Shown: positions 1 through 7,526, counted from the stretch's first letter. The stretch is 16,696 nucleotides of DNA from JBMNTU01 sp050945895 (GCA_050945895.1 JBMNTU010000051.1:1-16696), one strand, 5' to 3'. Notes: generated by a model from the letters alone, not told the origin. Numbers and translations: made by a program.

Positions 1-273
1 GATGGCCTGCTGCAGGTGGTAGCCGATATACCCCTGGCTCATTGCCGTGCATTCTGCAAGCGGCATAACGGGGGAAATACCCGCCTCGTGCCCTTTTTCA
101 AATACAAGGTTGATCATACCCACCTGCGGGCCGTTGCCGTGGCAAACGATAATGTCATGACCGGAAAAAATCAGCGGGACGATTGCCTTGGCAGTATTGC
201 GGACCTTGATCAGTTGTTCCTCGGGTGTGTTTCCAAGCGCGTTTCCGCCCAGTGCGATTACCATTCTGCTCAT
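1..273 (-). CDS. arcC: Carbamate kinase, N-terminal part (cut by window edge)
   Basis: The first 91 codons of a gene that runs off the left edge. Carbamate kinase moves the phosphate of carbamoyl phosphate to ADP, giving ATP, ammonia and CO2, in the cytoplasm. The start reads MSRMVIALGGNALG, the amino-acid-kinase glycine loop (ALGGNAL, residues 6-12), and is followed by VCHGNGPQVG near residues 45-54, typical of carbamate kinases. An AGGCAGG ribosome site lies about 7 bases before the ATG. It is the last visible gene of the agmatine operon, 79 bases after agmatine deiminase, and supplies the ATP-yielding step. A strong inverted repeat sits between the two genes. The C-terminal two thirds are not visible, so integrity cannot be judged. 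It could equally be named after the agmatine pathway (aguC). Confidence 0.93.
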   Translation of the reverse strand, partial: MSRMVIALGGNALGNTPEEQLIKVRNTAKAIVPLIFSGHDIIVCHGNGPQVGMINLVFEKGHEAGISPVMPLAECTAMSQGYIGYHLQQAI

Positions 274-295
274 AATAATTACCTGCCTTTGTAAA

Positions 296-329
296 TTTCA
301 CAGGGCAGAGATTGTTCTGCCCTGTGAAA
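296..329 (-). other. Intercistronic hairpin between aguA and arcC
   Basis: A perfect 14-base-pair inverted repeat (arms 296-309 and 316-329, six-base loop) lies between the aguA stop and the arcC ribosome site. On the minus strand the stem is followed by TTTACAAAGG, a poor uridine tract. I therefore read it as a partial terminator, an RNA processing site or a 3' stabiliser of the aguA message, not a full stop. It would lower or uncouple arcC expression. Confidence 0.7.
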
Positions 330-352
330 GAACGGAATTGAATTTTGGTTGG

Positions 353-1456
353 TTATTTTTTGCCCGATGGCTGCTGCTGCGTAATGCAGTGCACATTGCC
401 GCCGCCAAGAAGGATCTCGCGGGCGTATAATGTTGTAATCTCTCTGCCGGGGAAGCATTCCTTAAGCGTGGCGACTGCTTTTTCATCATTCGGGTCGCCA
501 AACACCGGAAGCACGATACCGCCGTTTGCAATGTAGAAGTTTACATAGGACGCAGCCAGCCTGTCTCCCTCCAGCCGGGGAAGCGTGCCGTCTACGGCGT
601 CTACGCCATCTTCCTCTTCTTTGGTGATGAGGATGGGCTTGGGCACATACATTTTGACGATCTCCAGCTTGCGGCCTTTTGCGTCTGTCGTATTCTCCAG
701 TATATCGAGGTTTTCTTTGGAGATTGCATATTGTGGGTCGTTTTGGTCGTCCGTCCATGCAAGGAGAACTTTGCCCGGCTCTACAAAGCAGCAGATGTTG
801 TCTACATGGCCGTTTGTTTCGTCAAGGTAGATACCGTTTTTCAGCCAGATCACTTTTTCCGCGCCCAAATAGTTGCATAGCGTTTTTTCGATTTCTTCCT
901 TTGTCATATCGGGGTTGCGGCCTTCGGAAAGCAGGCATTCTTCCGTTGTTAAAACCGTGCCCTCGCCGTCCGAGTGGATAGAGCCGCCCTCCAGGATAAA
1001 GTCCTGCAGGCGGTAGCCGTCTTTGCGCTCCATGTCCATCATTTTGCGCGCTACTTCGTCGTCTAGGTTCCAGGGGAAATATAGTCCGTCCACAAGGCCA
1101 CCCCATGCGTTGAAGCGCCAGTCTACGCCGCGTACTTCGCCCGTTTTGTCGTTTACGACGAATGTTGCGCCGCAGTCGCGGATCCATGAATCGTCATTGG
1201 ACAGCTCCACAACGCGGATATCGTCTGGAATCATGCCGCGGCAATTCTCGTACTGGTCTTCGTTTACGCCAATGGTTACCGGCTCGTATTGATTGATGGC
1301 CTTGGCCACTTCCACAAACACTTTTTGCGCAGGCTTGCCGCCCATGCGCCAGTTGTCCGGGCGCTGGGGCCACAGCATCCAGCAACCGTCGTGATGCTCG
1401 AACTCTCCGGGCATCCTGAAGCCGTCTTCTTTTGGAGTTGTGTTGTATACTTTCAT
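353..1456 (-). CDS. aguA: Agmatine deiminase
   Basis: Hydrolyses agmatine to N-carbamoylputrescine and ammonia in the cytoplasm; a member of the guanidine-modifying (PPAD-type) superfamily. The protein has 367 residues, the usual length. Visible marks are DGFRMPGEFEHHDGCWMLWP near the start, LEGGSIHSDG (about 156-165), NGHVDN (His218, Asp220) and GGGNVHCITQQ with the nucleophile Cys357. From memory, this nucleophile position matches the Enterococcus enzyme. The frame is open further upstream to 1483, but the ATG at 1456 has GAAAGGTG six bases before it and gives the family's usual N-terminus, so I chose it. It lies 61 bases after the antiporter gene and 79 bases before arcC, in the same operon. 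Confidence 0.97.
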   Translation of the reverse strand: MKVYNTTPKEDGFRMPGEFEHHDGCWMLWPQRPDNWRMGGKPAQKVFVEVAKAINQYEPVTIGVNEDQYENCRGMIPDDIRVVELSNDDSWIRDCGATFVVNDKTGEVRGVDWRFNAWGGLVDGLYFPWNLDDEVARKMMDMERKDGYRLQDFILEGGSIHSDGEGTVLTTEECLLSEGRNPDMTKEEIEKTLCNYLGAEKVIWLKNGIYLDETNGHVDNICCFVEPGKVLLAWTDDQNDPQYAISKENLDILENTTDAKGRKLEIVKMYVPKPILITKEEEDGVDAVDGTLPRLEGDRLAASYVNFYIANGGIVLPVFGDPNDEKAVATLKECFPGREITTLYAREILLGGGNVHCITQQQPSGKK

Positions 1457-1471
1457 TTTATTCACCTTTCT

Positions 1472-1487
1472 GTGCAAAACCATGCAC
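1472..1487 (-). other. Intercistronic hairpin between aguD and aguA
   Basis: A 5-base-pair inverted repeat (GTGCA/TGCAC, six-base loop) lies in the 61-base gap between the antiporter and agmatine deiminase genes, just upstream of the aguA ribosome site. There is no uridine tract, so it is not a terminator. It is short and could be chance. I list it because the other two gaps of this operon also hold hairpins. Confidence 0.35.
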
Positions 1488-1517
1488 GACTCAGTAATTT
1501 TGTTTGGTTTATGAAAA

Positions 1518-2942
1518 TTATTCTGCCTTCGCTTCCGATTCGCTCAAAATCTCTTTGTCCGGCAAGCCAAGCTTTTTGGCTTTGCGTACGCTGGACGCCG
1601 CAATGATTTCCCCCAGCACGACGGCAATGACGACACCGATGATTAGCACCCAATCTGGCTCGAGCATTCCTGTATCCGGGTTGTAGTAGAACATGCTGAA
1701 GAAAATAGCCATAATGAGGAGGATGAGCGGCACAAATGTCATGATGGCGATCATGCCTTTTTTGCCGGGCACCCGATACGGCCGCGGGCGGTCCGGGTCG
1801 GTTTTGCGGAGCTTATAGAACGCCGGAAACATAAAGATGTACGATGCGAGGAGCGTTACGACGTTGAGCGCGAACAGCGTCCAAAACGTATCCAGCGCAT
1901 CCGGGTTGATTTGCCCGATGACCGTTGCAACAACAACGATAATGCTGGCGATTACGCCGTTCAAAAGGTTGGAGCTTGACGGAACTTCGTATTTGTTCTC
2001 TTTTTCGAATATTTTTGGCATGGCATGGTCGCGCGCGGCGTACATTGCCACATAGTTTACGCCAAACGACCATGAGGTAAGGTTGGCGATGAGGGTAAAC
2101 ATAAACATGACACCGACGATTACCATGACCACTGCCTGCGGCGAACCCATGAGCAGTGCCACCGATTCCATAAAGCCCGTTTCGACAGAAAGTTCGTTGA
2201 CCGGAATGGCGGCCGAAATACCAAATGCCGCAAACAGGTAAAACACTGCGATTAGTATGCCGCCCAAAACGATGGCTTTGGGAATTTCCTTTTTGGGGTT
2301 TTTCATATCGCCGGCGAAGGTCGTTACGACCTCGAAGCCCATAAAGTTGAACAGGATGATTGATACGAATGAAATACCCATCAGCGGAGAAATATCCGCT
2401 AGCGATCCGCTGCTTGCCATACCGTTTGTAACCGCGCCGTAAATGCCCAGGCAACCAAGCAATAATACGAGGATAACCTTGACGATGGTGCCCGAGTTGA
2501 TCAGCGCTTTGCTTTCGCTGACGCGGAAACGGCTGACAAAAATGACAAACCAGATAAATGCAAGCTGGATTACGAGCGCTATGCCCCAGTGAATTTCGAT
2601 ACCGGTGGATTCGGTAAAGATAGAGGTGAACATAACGGCGAGCGACGCCATCCAAAGAGGGAAGTTCACCCAGTAGTACCACGCGGTACGCGAACCGGTG
2701 CGCCTTCCGAATGCGCGCTTGACCCAGTCATAAAGGCCGCCCTCGTCGTCGTAGGTCGTTCCAAGCTCTGCAGATATCATGCCGTAGGGCAGGAAGAACG
2801 CAATGAGCACGATAGCCCACCAGATATACTGCATAGGGCCGATTGCAGCGACAGGCGCAACAGATTCGACGACCAGTACGATACATACTGCTGCCAGCAC
2901 GGCGTCAAACAGGCGGAACTCTTTTTTCTTTTTGGCTCCCAT
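1518..2942 (-). CDS. aguD: Agmatine/putrescine antiporter (APC superfamily)
   Basis: An integral membrane amino-acid/polyamine exchanger of 474 residues. By context it imports agmatine and exports putrescine. The N-terminus is a short lysine-rich stretch (MGAKKKKEFRLFD). About 12 hydrophobic segments follow, the first near residues 10-45 (a region carrying the VESVAPVAAIGP stretch) and the last around 440-460, then a charged tail. The RVPGKKG motif before the last pair of helices is common in APC transporters. The open frame extends to 2978, but the ATG at 2942 is preceded by AAGGAG with about 8 bases of spacing and starts just before the first helix. The gene sits between putrescine carbamoyltransferase and agmatine deiminase. 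Substrate assignment rests mainly on that context; a glutamate/GABA-type exchanger would look similar. Confidence 0.88.
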   Translation of the reverse strand: MGAKKKKEFRLFDAVLAAVCIVLVVESVAPVAAIGPMQYIWWAIVLIAFFLPYGMISAELGTTYDDEGGLYDWVKRAFGRRTGSRTAWYYWVNFPLWMASLAVMFTSIFTESTGIEIHWGIALVIQLAFIWFVIFVSRFRVSESKALINSGTIVKVILVLLLGCLGIYGAVTNGMASSGSLADISPLMGISFVSIILFNFMGFEVVTTFAGDMKNPKKEIPKAIVLGGILIAVFYLFAAFGISAAIPVNELSVETGFMESVALLMGSPQAVVMVIVGVMFMFTLIANLTSWSFGVNYVAMYAARDHAMPKIFEKENKYEVPSSSNLLNGVIASIIVVVATVIGQINPDALDTFWTLFALNVVTLLASYIFMFPAFYKLRKTDPDRPRPYRVPGKKGMIAIMTFVPLILLIMAIFFSMFYYNPDTGMLEPDWVLIIGVVIAVVLGEIIAASSVRKAKKLGLPDKEILSESEAKAE

Positions 2943-2969
2943 AGAATACACTCCTTTCCGTTCCTTATA

Positions 2970-2991
2970 GCAGCGCATATTGGTGCGCTAC
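2970..2991 (-). other. Intercistronic hairpin between ptcA and aguD
   Basis: An 8-base-pair stem (GTAGCGCA/TGCGCTGC, with one G-U pair, and a six-base loop) lies in the 98-base gap between the carbamoyltransferase and antiporter genes. No uridine tract follows, so it looks like an mRNA stability or processing element, not a terminator. Confidence 0.5.
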
Positions 2992-3040
2992 CAAAGATTG
3001 ATCTGCCGGACAGAAAACGCCGCAATGCGACATTTTTGGA

Positions 3041-4054
3041 TTACTTACCTTCCAGAAAAGCATCCAGCTTTGCCATTTCTTCAGCATATACTGCTTTGTC
3101 TATTTCATTTTCCCTTTGCAGGAAATACACCAGCAGCGCGCGGATGGACGTCAGGCGGTTTTCCGCTTCGTCAAATACAATGGAGTATTTGGAGTCGATC
3201 ACCTCGTCCGTTACTTCCTCGCCGCGGCTGGCAGGCAGGCAATGCATGAATTTTACATCGGGCGAAGCTTTTTTGATCATGTCCATATCTACCTGGTATT
3301 TGGGGTAGAAGGTTTTCATGCGTTCCTCTTCAGAAAGCTCGGCCTCGTACAGCCCATACCAGACGTCTGTATAAATAAAATCTGCGCCGGCGATGGCGTC
3401 CTGCTCGTCTTCCGTTATGCGCACGCTGCCGCCGGATGTTTCGCATAGTTTGCGGCCTACCGCAAGATGCTCTTCTGTAAGCTGGAACCCTTTGGGGCCG
3501 TAATGGACAAATTCGCAGCCCATTTTTGCACAGATACACATAAGCGAGAAGCATACCTGGGTTTTGTCGCCCACGAAAACGACCTTGAGGTCTTCCAGTT
3601 TTTTACCGCTGGGAAGATGCTCGATGATTGTTGTAAGGTCGCCGACTTCCTGGGTGGGGTGGTTGTAATCGCTCATGCCATTGATGACAGGAATGGTCGC
3701 ATGCTTTGCAAGCTCCGTTACCTGGCTGTGCGTTACGACGCGCGCCATCAGGATATCCGTAAGGCGAGACAGTACCGCGGCAGTATCGCCGATGGTCTCG
3801 TGGCCGCCAAGCTGGATCTGGCCGGGCGCAAGATATTCTCCGTGGCCGCCCATCTGTGCCATGGCTGTTTCGAAGGAAACGCGCGTCCGGGTGGAGCTCT
3901 GCATGAATATCATGCCCAACACCTTGTGCTTCATCAATTGGGGGTAATATCCCAATCCAATTGCTTTTTTGATTCGGATACCGAGGTTGACGATATCGAG
4001 AATCTCGTCCTTTGAGAAATGTACGGTTTCGATGAAATCCTTTACACGAGCCAT
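3041..4054 (-). CDS. ptcA: Putrescine carbamoyltransferase
   Basis: Phosphorolyses N-carbamoylputrescine to putrescine and carbamoyl phosphate (the catabolic direction) in the cytoplasm. It is a transcarbamylase of 337 residues. Visible motifs are the carbamoyl-phosphate loop STRTR (54-58), HPTQ (132-135) and HCLP (271-274). The stretch YGLYEAEL (233-240) is a mark of the putrescine-specific enzymes and is unlike the ornithine-enzyme loop. A C-terminal helical extension (about 311-337) is also typical of the putrescine family. Two upstream ATGs exist, but AAGGAGG directly abuts the ATGCAAAAG one and stands 9 bases from the ATG at 4054, giving the start MARVKDF. It is the first structural gene of the agmatine operon. 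It is often also called aguB; ornithine carbamoyltransferase is the main alternative and is less likely. Confidence 0.95.
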   Translation of the reverse strand: MARVKDFIETVHFSKDEILDIVNLGIRIKKAIGLGYYPQLMKHKVLGMIFMQSSTRTRVSFETAMAQMGGHGEYLAPGQIQLGGHETIGDTAAVLSRLTDILMARVVTHSQVTELAKHATIPVINGMSDYNHPTQEVGDLTTIIEHLPSGKKLEDLKVVFVGDKTQVCFSLMCICAKMGCEFVHYGPKGFQLTEEHLAVGRKLCETSGGSVRITEDEQDAIAGADFIYTDVWYGLYEAELSEEERMKTFYPKYQVDMDMIKKASPDVKFMHCLPASRGEEVTDEVIDSKYSIVFDEAENRLTSIRALLVYFLQRENEIDKAVYAEEMAKLDAFLEGK

Positions 4055-4092
4055 CTTTTGCATCCTCCTTAAGTTTTCATTGGGGTCTGTTT

Positions 4093-4120
4093 TTAATATG
4101 GACGTTTTTTGGTAAAACAA
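4093..4120 (-). promoter_or_regulatory. Candidate promoter of the agmatine operon
   Basis: On the minus strand TTGTTT (4115-4120) and TATTAA (4093-4098) are 16 bases apart, about 40-65 bases before the putrescine carbamoyltransferase start and downstream of the regulator's terminator. The match to the sigma-A consensus is only fair in an AT-rich stretch, so the position is tentative. Some promoter must lie between 4055 and about 4190 if the terminator works. Confidence 0.4.
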
Positions 4121-4129
4121 AACATAATT

Positions 4130-4142
4130 AAACCAGCGGTTT
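4130..4142. promoter_or_regulatory. Candidate operator: short inverted repeat upstream of ptcA
   Basis: The hyphenated palindrome AAACC-AGC-GGTTT lies about 10 bases upstream of the proposed -35 element of the agmatine operon. It is a possible binding site for the neighbouring RpiR-type regulator. Arms of five bases in AT-rich DNA can arise by chance, and it does not share a core with the palindrome before the regulator gene itself. Confidence 0.25.
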
Positions 4143-4190
4143 GCCGTTTATGTCATTTGTGCTTCGATTGGTTCTGTTTGCTCTGGAAAT

Positions 4191-4228
4191 AAAAAACGCC
4201 GCTTAGGAACACGGTTGTTCCTTGTGGC
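4191..4228 (-). terminator. Intrinsic terminator after the RpiR-type regulator gene
   Basis: On the minus strand an AGGAAC/GTTCCT stem (4205-4210 with 4217-4222) is flanked by GCC/GGC pairs separated by an internal loop, then by six consecutive T residues (4191-4196). It lies about 80 bases after the regulator's stop and before the agmatine operon. It would separate the two transcription units. The imperfect stem limits confidence. Confidence 0.5.
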
Positions 4229-4307
4229 ACCATCATAAGTCCGTCTTTGTATATTTGTCCAGCCTTTTGGGCAATATGGGAAAAGATGTAACAAAAATGT
4301 GAAGGTG

Positions 4308-5099
4308 TTACTTTTTTGTGAACAAATCGCCATCGCCTTTGGCAAACATTTCGTAAAACACCATTTCCATTACGGCAATAATGGAAATACGGGACGTAAT
4401 ATCCACGTTGTTGATGTGCAATTCGTCGGCAAAGAAATAGAAATTGATATCGCTGAGCATTTGCACCATGTTGTTGTCTGCCCTTGTTACAGACACCACC
4501 TTTGCATGGCTTTCGCTTTTGATGCGCTCGATTGCATCGATCAGGCGCTGCTCTTCACCGGTGTACGAAAAGACGAACGCAATATCGCCTGTGCCAATCC
4601 GTTGGCGCATAGAGGCGATTTCGTAATCCATGGCGGCAATTTCTGCATCATAGCCCAAAACGGTCATAATGTGTTGCACATACCGCGCGGCCTCGAGCGC
4701 CAGTCCGGTGGAGATGAGGTATATCTTGGGGTTTGTTTTGAGCAGCTCCTGGAGCTCGTGTACGCTTTCCCTTTTTAACACGCGCACTGTTTCAATAATG
4801 TTTTTCAGGTATTCTTCGCTGTAGGCAGCCTTTTTCATTGCTTTGGGAATGGAAGCGCGCTCGGCGGAGTCGTCTGTTAGCTGAAGCATGGCAAGAAACT
4901 GGTTATACCCCAAAAAACCCAGCTTTTTGACAAAGCGGAACACGGTGGTCGTAGATACAAAGCATTCGTGGGCAAGCATACGGATGCTCATATATTTGAC
5001 GCGGTCCATGTTTTTGACCACAAAATCAAACATGCGCATTTCCGTATCATTCAGCGGTTTGGAATTGTTCTGGACGAATTCAAAAAAATCACGCGCCAT
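4308..5099 (-). CDS. MurR/RpiR-family transcriptional regulator, probable agmatine operon regulator
   Basis: A 263-residue DNA-binding protein. Residues 1 to about 77 form the RpiR-type helix-turn-helix, with the recognition region CFVSTTTVFRFVKKLGFLGY. After a helical linker, residues of about 120-250 form an SIS (sugar isomerase) effector domain with the beta-strand pattern KIYLISTG and FVFSYTGEE. The length is slightly short of the usual 280 or so. AGAGG lies about 6 bases before the ATG. It is transcribed in the same direction as the agmatine genes, directly upstream, with a 253-base gap containing a terminator and a candidate promoter. The family usually binds phosphosugars; a role in agmatine use is inferred from position only. 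The well-studied agmatine regulators of lactic acid bacteria are of a different (LuxR-like) family. Confidence 0.92.
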   Translation of the reverse strand: MARDFFEFVQNNSKPLNDTEMRMFDFVVKNMDRVKYMSIRMLAHECFVSTTTVFRFVKKLGFLGYNQFLAMLQLTDDSAERASIPKAMKKAAYSEEYLKNIIETVRVLKRESVHELQELLKTNPKIYLISTGLALEAARYVQHIMTVLGYDAEIAAMDYEIASMRQRIGTGDIAFVFSYTGEEQRLIDAIERIKSESHAKVVSVTRADNNMVQMLSDINFYFFADELHINNVDITSRISIIAVMEMVFYEMFAKGDGDLFTKK

Positions 5100-5119
5100 G
5101 ACGTACCTCTTTATTTTAA

Positions 5120-5147
5120 AGTATCATAGATACCGTAATAGCGTCAA
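5120..5147 (-). promoter_or_regulatory. Promoter of the RpiR-type regulator gene
   Basis: On the minus strand TTGACG (5142-5147) and GATACT (5120-5125) are 16 bases apart, about 20 bases before the regulator's start codon. The -35 matches the consensus at five of six positions and the -10 at four of six. Confidence 0.55.
5121..5133. promoter_or_regulatory. Palindrome over the regulator's -10 element, candidate auto-operator
   Basis: GTATC-ATA-GATAC is a 13-base hyphenated perfect palindrome that overlaps the proposed -10 box of the RpiR-type regulator gene. Its placement would block RNA polymerase, so autorepression is a reasonable inference. It is short and no second copy was seen at the agmatine promoter. 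Confidence 0.4.
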
Positions 5148-5228
5148 CAAGATTATGAATTGAGCAAGAGATTTTTACCTGTGCTTTATTGCCCTGCGCG
5201 GCGCACGGGCAAGATATGGCGTGTCCTA

Positions 5229-5257
5229 TTTACACATATTTGCGGGGATGGTAGAAT
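5229..5257 (+). promoter_or_regulatory. Sigma-A-type promoter of the galE-galM operon
   Basis: TTTACA (5229-5234) and TAGAAT (5252-5257) are separated by exactly 17 bases; each matches the vegetative consensus at five of six positions. The galE start lies about 50 bases further on. The regulator gene is transcribed away to the left, so this is a divergent intergenic region of about 210 bases. Confidence 0.7.
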
Positions 5258-5308
5258 AAGGCGAAATCAAAAAACACGCGCCATACGCGCAGCAAGGAGA
5301 AAAAATCA

Positions 5309-6304
5309 ATGAGTGTGCTTGTGTTGGGCGGCGCAGGATATATTGGCAGCCATACCGTTCGGGAACTGGTTGCGGCGAACGAGGACGTGGCAGTCGCGGA
5401 CAGCCTGGAAACAGGACATAGGGCGGCTGTGGATAGCGGCGCCCGCTTTTATGAGGGGGATATTCGGGACGAAACGTTTCTGGATTCTGTTTTTGCAAAG
5501 GAGAAAGCAAGCGTAATTATGCACTTTGCGGCAAATTCGCTGGTGGCGGAAAGCATGCAAAACCCGGTGAAGTATTATGAAAACAATGTGGGCGGCGCTG
5601 TTTCGCTTGTAAAGGCCATGGCAAAATACGGCGCAGAGTCCATTGTTTTTTCGTCTACGGCGGCAACCTATGGCGAGCCTAAGCGCGTTCCCATTCTGGA
5701 GCAGGACGACACAACGCCCGCCAACCCTTATGGGGAAACAAAGCTTGCGATGGAAAAATTATTTAAATGGTCGGATGTGGCATACGGCATCCGGTATGTT
5801 TCGCTGCGCTATTTTAATGCGGCGGGCGCGGACAACAGCGGGGAAATTGGCGAAGACCACAGCCCCGAAACACATCTGATCCCGCTTGTGCTGCAGGTGC
5901 CGCTTGGCAAGCGGCAGGCGATTTCCGTTTATGGAACAGACTACCCCACAAAGGACGGGACGTGCGTGCGCGACTATATCCATGTGACGGACCTTGCAGA
6001 AGCGCACATTCTTGCAATGCGCTACCTTGCGGATGGCGGGAAAAGCGATATTTTCAACCTGGGAAACGGAGTTGGGTTTACTGTAAAAGAGGTGGTTGAA
6101 GCGGCACGCAAAATAACGGGGCACTCTATCCCGTGTATAGAATCGGCGCGGCGCGAGGGCGACCCCGCAAAGCTGATTGCGGCAAGCGAAAAGGCCGCGT
6201 CGGTATTGGGGTGGAGGCCAAAACATGCAGGGCTGGACAGCATAATCGGCTCGGCGTGGAAGTGGCACAGCATGCATCCGGACGGGTTTGCAAGTAAAAA
6301 ATGA
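5309..6304 (+). CDS. galE: UDP-glucose 4-epimerase
   Basis: Interconverts UDP-galactose and UDP-glucose in the cytoplasm using tightly bound NAD+ (Leloir pathway and cell-surface precursor supply). An extended short-chain dehydrogenase of 331 residues, the usual length. The NAD loop GGAGYIGSHT starts at residue 7. MHFAAN is near 71-76 and SSTAATYG near 115-122, with the catalytic Tyr141 and Lys145 in NPYGETK. RYFNAAGA (about 167-174) and VRDYIHVTDLAEAH are further family marks. AAGGAG lies 9 bases before the ATG. galM follows after 40 bases on the same strand. No galK or galT is visible, so the pair may serve UDP-sugar supply as much as galactose use. Confidence 0.97.
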   Translation: MSVLVLGGAGYIGSHTVRELVAANEDVAVADSLETGHRAAVDSGARFYEGDIRDETFLDSVFAKEKASVIMHFAANSLVAESMQNPVKYYENNVGGAVSLVKAMAKYGAESIVFSSTAATYGEPKRVPILEQDDTTPANPYGETKLAMEKLFKWSDVAYGIRYVSLRYFNAAGADNSGEIGEDHSPETHLIPLVLQVPLGKRQAISVYGTDYPTKDGTCVRDYIHVTDLAEAHILAMRYLADGGKSDIFNLGNGVGFTVKEVVEAARKITGHSIPCIESARREGDPAKLIAASEKAASVLGWRPKHAGLDSIIGSAWKWHSMHPDGFASKK

Positions 6305-6305
6305 C

Positions 6306-6320
6306 CGGGCAAAATGCCCG
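6306..6320 (+). other. Small hairpin between galE and galM
   Basis: CGGGCA-AAA-TGCCCG is a perfect six-base-pair stem with a three-base loop, two bases after the galE stop codon and 10 bases before the galM ribosome site. There is no uridine tract. It is probably a 3' stabiliser of the galE part of a shared message. Confidence 0.45.
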
Positions 6321-6344
6321 ATAACCGAATAAGGGAGGACGGAT

Positions 6345-7379
6345 ATGGTTTTTGCGGAACGGTGCTTGGAAAAAAACGGCAAGGCGCTTTTTTGTTATAC
6401 GATCCAAACGAAAAGCGGCGCAAGCGTAAGGCTTACAAACTTTGGAGCAACGGTTATGTCCATAAAAATGCCGGATAAAAGCGGACAGTTGGACGAGCTG
6501 GTAATGGGCTTTGACGATGTGGGCGAATATTTTGAAAATCCGCTGTACTTTGGTTCGACAATTGGCCGCGTTGCAAACCGGATTGCCGGCAGCGCATTTG
6601 AAATCGGCGGCAAGCGTTACTGCATTCCGCCAAACGAAAATGGAATCAACCTGCTGCACAGCGGAAGCGAAGGGTTGCATAAGCAGATATTTGACGCTGC
6701 CTATGTGCCGGATGGAAATTCGGTGGAGTTTTCGTATTTCAGCCCGGATGGAGAGGCGGGCTTTCCGGGAAATGTGAAGATTTATGTTGCGATGACGCTG
6801 GAAGAAAACAATGTGTTCCGTATAGAATACGGCGCGCAAGCAGACGAGGATACGCCGCTTAACCTGACGAACCATTCTTATTTCAACCTGGCAGGAAGCG
6901 GGCGTATAGACAGCCATATTCTGCAGGTTTATGCGGAAGGCTACACGCCGGTAAACAGCAGCCTGATTCCGACAGGGGAGGTTGCGCCCGTTTCGGGCAC
7001 GCCATTTGATTTCCGGCAGACCCGGCCCATTGGGCAACATATCTGCGATGACGACGAGCAAATAAAGCTGGCTGGCGGCTATGACCATAATTATGCGATT
7101 GGAGGCGAGGGCTTCCGCATTGCCGCGCATGTGGAAGATGCTGCGTCCGGCAGGGCGATGGATGTATATACAGATATGCCGGGCATGCAACTTTATACGG
7201 CAAATTTCGTTGCGCCGGCGGAAGGCAGGGGCGCGTTTGCGTACGGACCGCAAAAAGCCTATTGCTTTGAAACGCAGTTTTTCCCCGATTCGGTCAACCA
7301 GCCTAATTTTTTATCGTGTGTGCAAAAGGCGGGGAAACCTTATAAAAGCAAGACGGAATACCGTTTTACCGTTAAATAA
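6345..7379 (+). CDS. galM: Galactose mutarotase (aldose 1-epimerase)
   Basis: Interconverts the alpha and beta anomers of galactose and related aldoses in the cytoplasm. It has 344 residues, the normal length. Visible marks are NFGATVMSI (about 32-40), GRVANRI (74-80), NLLHSG with His105, NLTNHSYFNL with His177 as the likely catalytic acid, GGYDHNY with Asp247 and CFETQFFPDS with Glu309 as the likely catalytic base. This is the full active-site set of the GalM family. AGGGAGG lies about 7 bases before the ATG. It is the second gene of the galE operon, and transcription ends at the hairpin region after 7380. Confidence 0.96.
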   Translation: MVFAERCLEKNGKALFCYTIQTKSGASVRLTNFGATVMSIKMPDKSGQLDELVMGFDDVGEYFENPLYFGSTIGRVANRIAGSAFEIGGKRYCIPPNENGINLLHSGSEGLHKQIFDAAYVPDGNSVEFSYFSPDGEAGFPGNVKIYVAMTLEENNVFRIEYGAQADEDTPLNLTNHSYFNLAGSGRIDSHILQVYAEGYTPVNSSLIPTGEVAPVSGTPFDFRQTRPIGQHICDDDEQIKLAGGYDHNYAIGGEGFRIAAHVEDAASGRAMDVYTDMPGMQLYTANFVAPAEGRGAFAYGPQKAYCFETQFFPDSVNQPNFLSCVQKAGKPYKSKTEYRFTVK

Positions 7380-7405
7380 ACAGCGCCAGCGCCGCACGGC
7401 AAGCA

Positions 7406-7429
7406 ATTATGACATAAAAATGTCATAAT
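7406..7429. repeat. Perfect 10-base-pair inverted repeat after galM
   Basis: ATTATGACAT-AAAA-ATGTCATAAT, 26 bases after the galM stop. It is AT-rich, so the RNA stem would be weak, and no uridine tract follows. It may be a minor part of the termination region or a protein-binding site. It does not fit the usual Rex box (TTGTTAA...TTAACAA). Confidence 0.5.
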
Positions 7430-7442
7430 ATCTATAATAAGC

Positions 7443-7494
7443 AAGAACGCCCGGGAGAAACAATGTTTGGAGGTTTGTTTTACCGGGCGTTCTT
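7443..7494. terminator. Bidirectional terminator between galM and the hydrogenase operon
   Basis: A perfect 12-base-pair stem (7443-7454 with 7483-7494, GC-rich core CGCCCGG) carries a second stem inside its loop (AAACAA 7458-7463 with TTGTTT 7475-7480), so the whole folds as one long hairpin. On the plus strand the stem ends in TTCTT and is followed by TATATGG; on the minus strand it ends in TTCTT and is followed by GCTTATTATAG. Either direction gives a modest uridine-rich tail. Its place between two convergent genes fits a shared terminator. Confidence 0.8.
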
Positions 7495-7526
7495 TATATG
7501 GATTGTATTGTGGGCAAATAAGCGGG

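Noticed and set aside
2589..3308. A 239-residue plus-strand frame antisense to the antiporter and ptcA genes.
   Set aside because: It spans a real intergenic gap on the other strand, shows no domain and no ribosome site, and its composition is that of an antisense shadow.
5191..5210. GC-rich hairpin GCCCTGC...GCACGGGC in the divergent region between the regulator and galE, as a terminator or operator.
   Set aside because: The stem has a bulge and no uridine tract, and no gene ends nearby; it is most likely chance in a GC-rich stretch.
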